Positions 6,539-7,923 of a stretch of 7,923 nucleotides of DNA are shown one piece after another. A program made the translations under genes and the position numbers. The notes below the pieces were generated by a model that worked only from the letters and a program-made list of their open reading frames with translations, was not told the DNA's origin and did not search any database. The first letter of the stretch is position 1, and every line of letters begins with the position of its first letter. Source of the stretch: Bacteroidota bacterium (GTDB lineage Bacteria > Bacteroidota > Bacteroidia > J057); the NCBI GenBank assembly GCA_963169475.1, contig CAUJFT010000220.1, positions 1 to 7,923 on the forward strand, written 5' to 3'.

Positions 6539-7923
6539 ATGAAACAAGTTTTTTTCTGCATAATTCTGTTTTTACCTTCGTTTTCTATACTCTCCCAGTC
6601 CCGGTTTGTGAACCCCTTTATCGGAACTGATGGACATGGACATACCTTTCCGGGTGCAACTACCCCTTTTGGTATGGTACAACTTAGCCCTGATACTCGA
6701 GTGGACGGGTCATGGGACGGCTGCTCCGGCTATCATTATTCAGATAAGAAATTATATGGATTTTCGCACACTCATTTAAGTGGGACGGGTTGTTCAGACT
6801 ACGGAGACATTTTATTACAGTCCTTTGTATGGGAAAAAGACGGAGCGATTCCCAATGATTTTAAAGTAGAATTTTCACACTTGGCAGAAGATGCCTCTGC
6901 GGGATATTATGCAGTAAGACCAGAAAACGGAATTTTGTGTGAAATGACTGCCAGCCCAAGAGTTGGTTTTCATCGCTATGACTTTGGAGCATATCAAAAA
7001 GAGGGCAAGCCTATGACTATTACCGACACTCAAAATAGCCTTCATACTGGCATTGTATTAGACCTTTATCATAGGGACGATTTGTTAGATTTTGAGATTA
7101 TCGTTGCCAATAAAAATGAAGTACCTGGATTTCGCCGCTCAAAAGCATGGGCAAAAGACCAGATAGTATATTACTCAATTGTCTTTTCAGAACCATTTGA
7201 GCGTTATTTTATCTTGGATAAGGATAATCATACCGCCAGAAGTGGGGCAAAAGTAGCTTTTGATTTTGGAAAAAAAACCAATATTAAGGTTAAGGTAGGC
7301 ATTTCTGGTGTAGATGCGAAGGGGGCAAGTAAAAACTTGGCTAAAGAAATCCCGCATTGGGATTTTGAAAAAACTAAGGCAGAAGCCGTATCAAGTTGGG
7401 ACAAAGAACTCTCCAAAATTCAAGTTGAAGGTGGTACAAAACAACAAAACACAGTTTTTTATACTGCCCTTTATCATTGTATGATTGCCCCAAATGTCTA
7501 TTCCGATGTGGACGGTCAGTATCGTGGACGGGATAATAAGATTCATAATACAGGAGGAGATTGGGAATATTATACGGTTTTTTCGCTTTGGGATACTTAT
7601 CGCGCCTTGCACCCACTCTTGACCATTATTGACGAAAAACGCACCAATCATTTTATTCGTACCTTCATCCGTCAATACGAAGAAGGAGGCTTATTACCCG
7701 TTTGGGAGCTTGCAGCCAACGAAACTAACTGTATGATAGGCTACCACGCCGTCTCTGTCATTGCAGATGCCTATATGAAAGGCATTCGGGATTACGATAC
7801 AGAAAAAGCCTTTGAAGCGATGAAATATTCTGCTATGCAAGACCATTATGGATTGTCTGCCTACAAAAAATATGGCTATATCCCCTCCGATAAAGAGCAT
7901 GAATCTGTTTCTAAAACATTAGA
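6539..7923 (+). CDS. Exported GH92-family glycosidase (alpha-mannosidase family), 3' end cut by window edge
   Basis: The first 461 residues of an enzyme whose family usually has about 750. GH92 members are calcium-dependent exo-acting alpha-mannosidases that trim mannose from N-glycans and related mannosides, mostly in Bacteroidota. The signal peptide (about residues 1-19, hydrophobic core VFFCIILFLPSF) has no lipobox at its end, so a soluble periplasmic or secreted enzyme is likely. Family motifs are plain: VNPFIGTDGHGHTFPGATTP (24-43) then FGMVQLSPDT, GCSGYHYSD (61-69), LYGFSHTHLSGTG (72-84), YTALYHCMIAPNVYSDVDG, TVFSLWDTYRALHPLLTI, LLPVWELAANET (385-396), GYHAV, and HESVSKTL at the cut. 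The N-terminal beta-sandwich and the first part of the (alpha/alpha)6 barrel are present; the expected catalytic base region lies beyond the window. The frame reads open from ATG to the edge with no frameshift. It is divergent from the fad operon. No SusC/SusD pair is visible, so membership in a polysaccharide-utilisation locus cannot be judged. The precise linkage specificity is unknown. Confidence 0.95.
   Translation, partial: MKQVFFCIILFLPSFSILSQSRFVNPFIGTDGHGHTFPGATTPFGMVQLSPDTRVDGSWDGCSGYHYSDKKLYGFSHTHLSGTGCSDYGDILLQSFVWEKDGAIPNDFKVEFSHLAEDASAGYYAVRPENGILCEMTASPRVGFHRYDFGAYQKEGKPMTITDTQNSLHTGIVLDLYHRDDLLDFEIIVANKNEVPGFRRSKAWAKDQIVYYSIVFSEPFERYFILDKDNHTARSGAKVAFDFGKKTNIKVKVGISGVDAKGASKNLAKEIPHWDFEKTKAEAVSSWDKELSKIQVEGGTKQQNTVFYTALYHCMIAPNVYSDVDGQYRGRDNKIHNTGGDWEYYTVFSLWDTYRALHPLLTIIDEKRTNHFIRTFIRQYEEGGLLPVWELAANETNCMIGYHAVSVIADAYMKGIRDYDTEKAFEAMKYSAMQDHYGLSAYKKYGYIPSDKEHESVSKTL

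Noticed and set aside
6539..6600. GH92 protein as a lipoprotein because of a cysteine in its signal peptide
   Set aside because: The cysteine is at residue 7, before most of the hydrophobic core, and lacks a lipobox context.
7228..7900. Several minus-strand open frames (7228-7416, 7374-7616, 7391-7675, 7694-7900)
   Set aside because: All lie antisense to the GH92 frame, which carries dense family motifs throughout this stretch; they overlap one another and show no protein family character.

Overview
This window looks like chromosomal DNA from a member of the Bacteroidota. The base composition is AT-rich and there are no clear Shine-Dalgarno sequences in front of the starts. Two near-perfect Bacteroidota-type promoters (TTTG, 19-20 bp, TAnnTTTG) are present. 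The gene content also fits: a signal peptidase II with the long Bacteroidota-style insert, an exported GH92 glycosidase, small exported proteins ending their signal peptides in A-Q, and a degenerate TrpF-like protein. I cannot place it below phylum with confidence, though the protein styles suggest a low-GC Cytophagia-like lineage. Nothing in the window indicates a phage, plasmid, insertion sequence, CRISPR array, tRNA or rRNA.

Layout, left to right. Positions 1-527 (minus) hold most of lspA, cut by the window edge just before its second catalytic aspartate. Positions 528-884 are a non-coding AT-rich stretch with a short degenerate heptamer repeat and a strong promoter reading right. Positions 885-1388 (plus) encode a 167-residue exported protein of unknown function. 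Positions 1529-2119 (plus), behind its own strong promoter, encode a TrpF-like barrel protein that lacks the catalytic cysteine. A symmetrical hairpin with A and T tracts at 2118-2165 ends this gene and the convergent operon that follows.

Positions 2189-6231 (minus) form a three-gene operon. It is transcribed in the order FadN-type 3-hydroxyacyl-CoA dehydrogenase/enoyl-CoA hydratase (3802-6231), a small exported protein (3405-3797), then a thiolase (2189-3364). The two enzymes carry out the last three steps of the fatty-acid beta-oxidation cycle: hydration, oxidation and thiolysis. No acyl-CoA dehydrogenase or acyl-CoA synthetase is present here. The small exported protein between the two cytosolic enzymes is the most puzzling part of the operon.

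Positions 6232-6538 are a 307-bp divergent intergenic region holding a probable promoter for the fad operon and a 12-bp palindrome. Positions 6539-7923 (plus) encode the first 461 residues of an exported GH92-family glycosidase (alpha-mannosidase family), which runs off the right edge.

I see no convincing new multi-gene system. The items most worth following up are the exported protein inside the beta-oxidation operon, the TrpF-like protein without its catalytic residue, and the orphan exported protein with two related halves.
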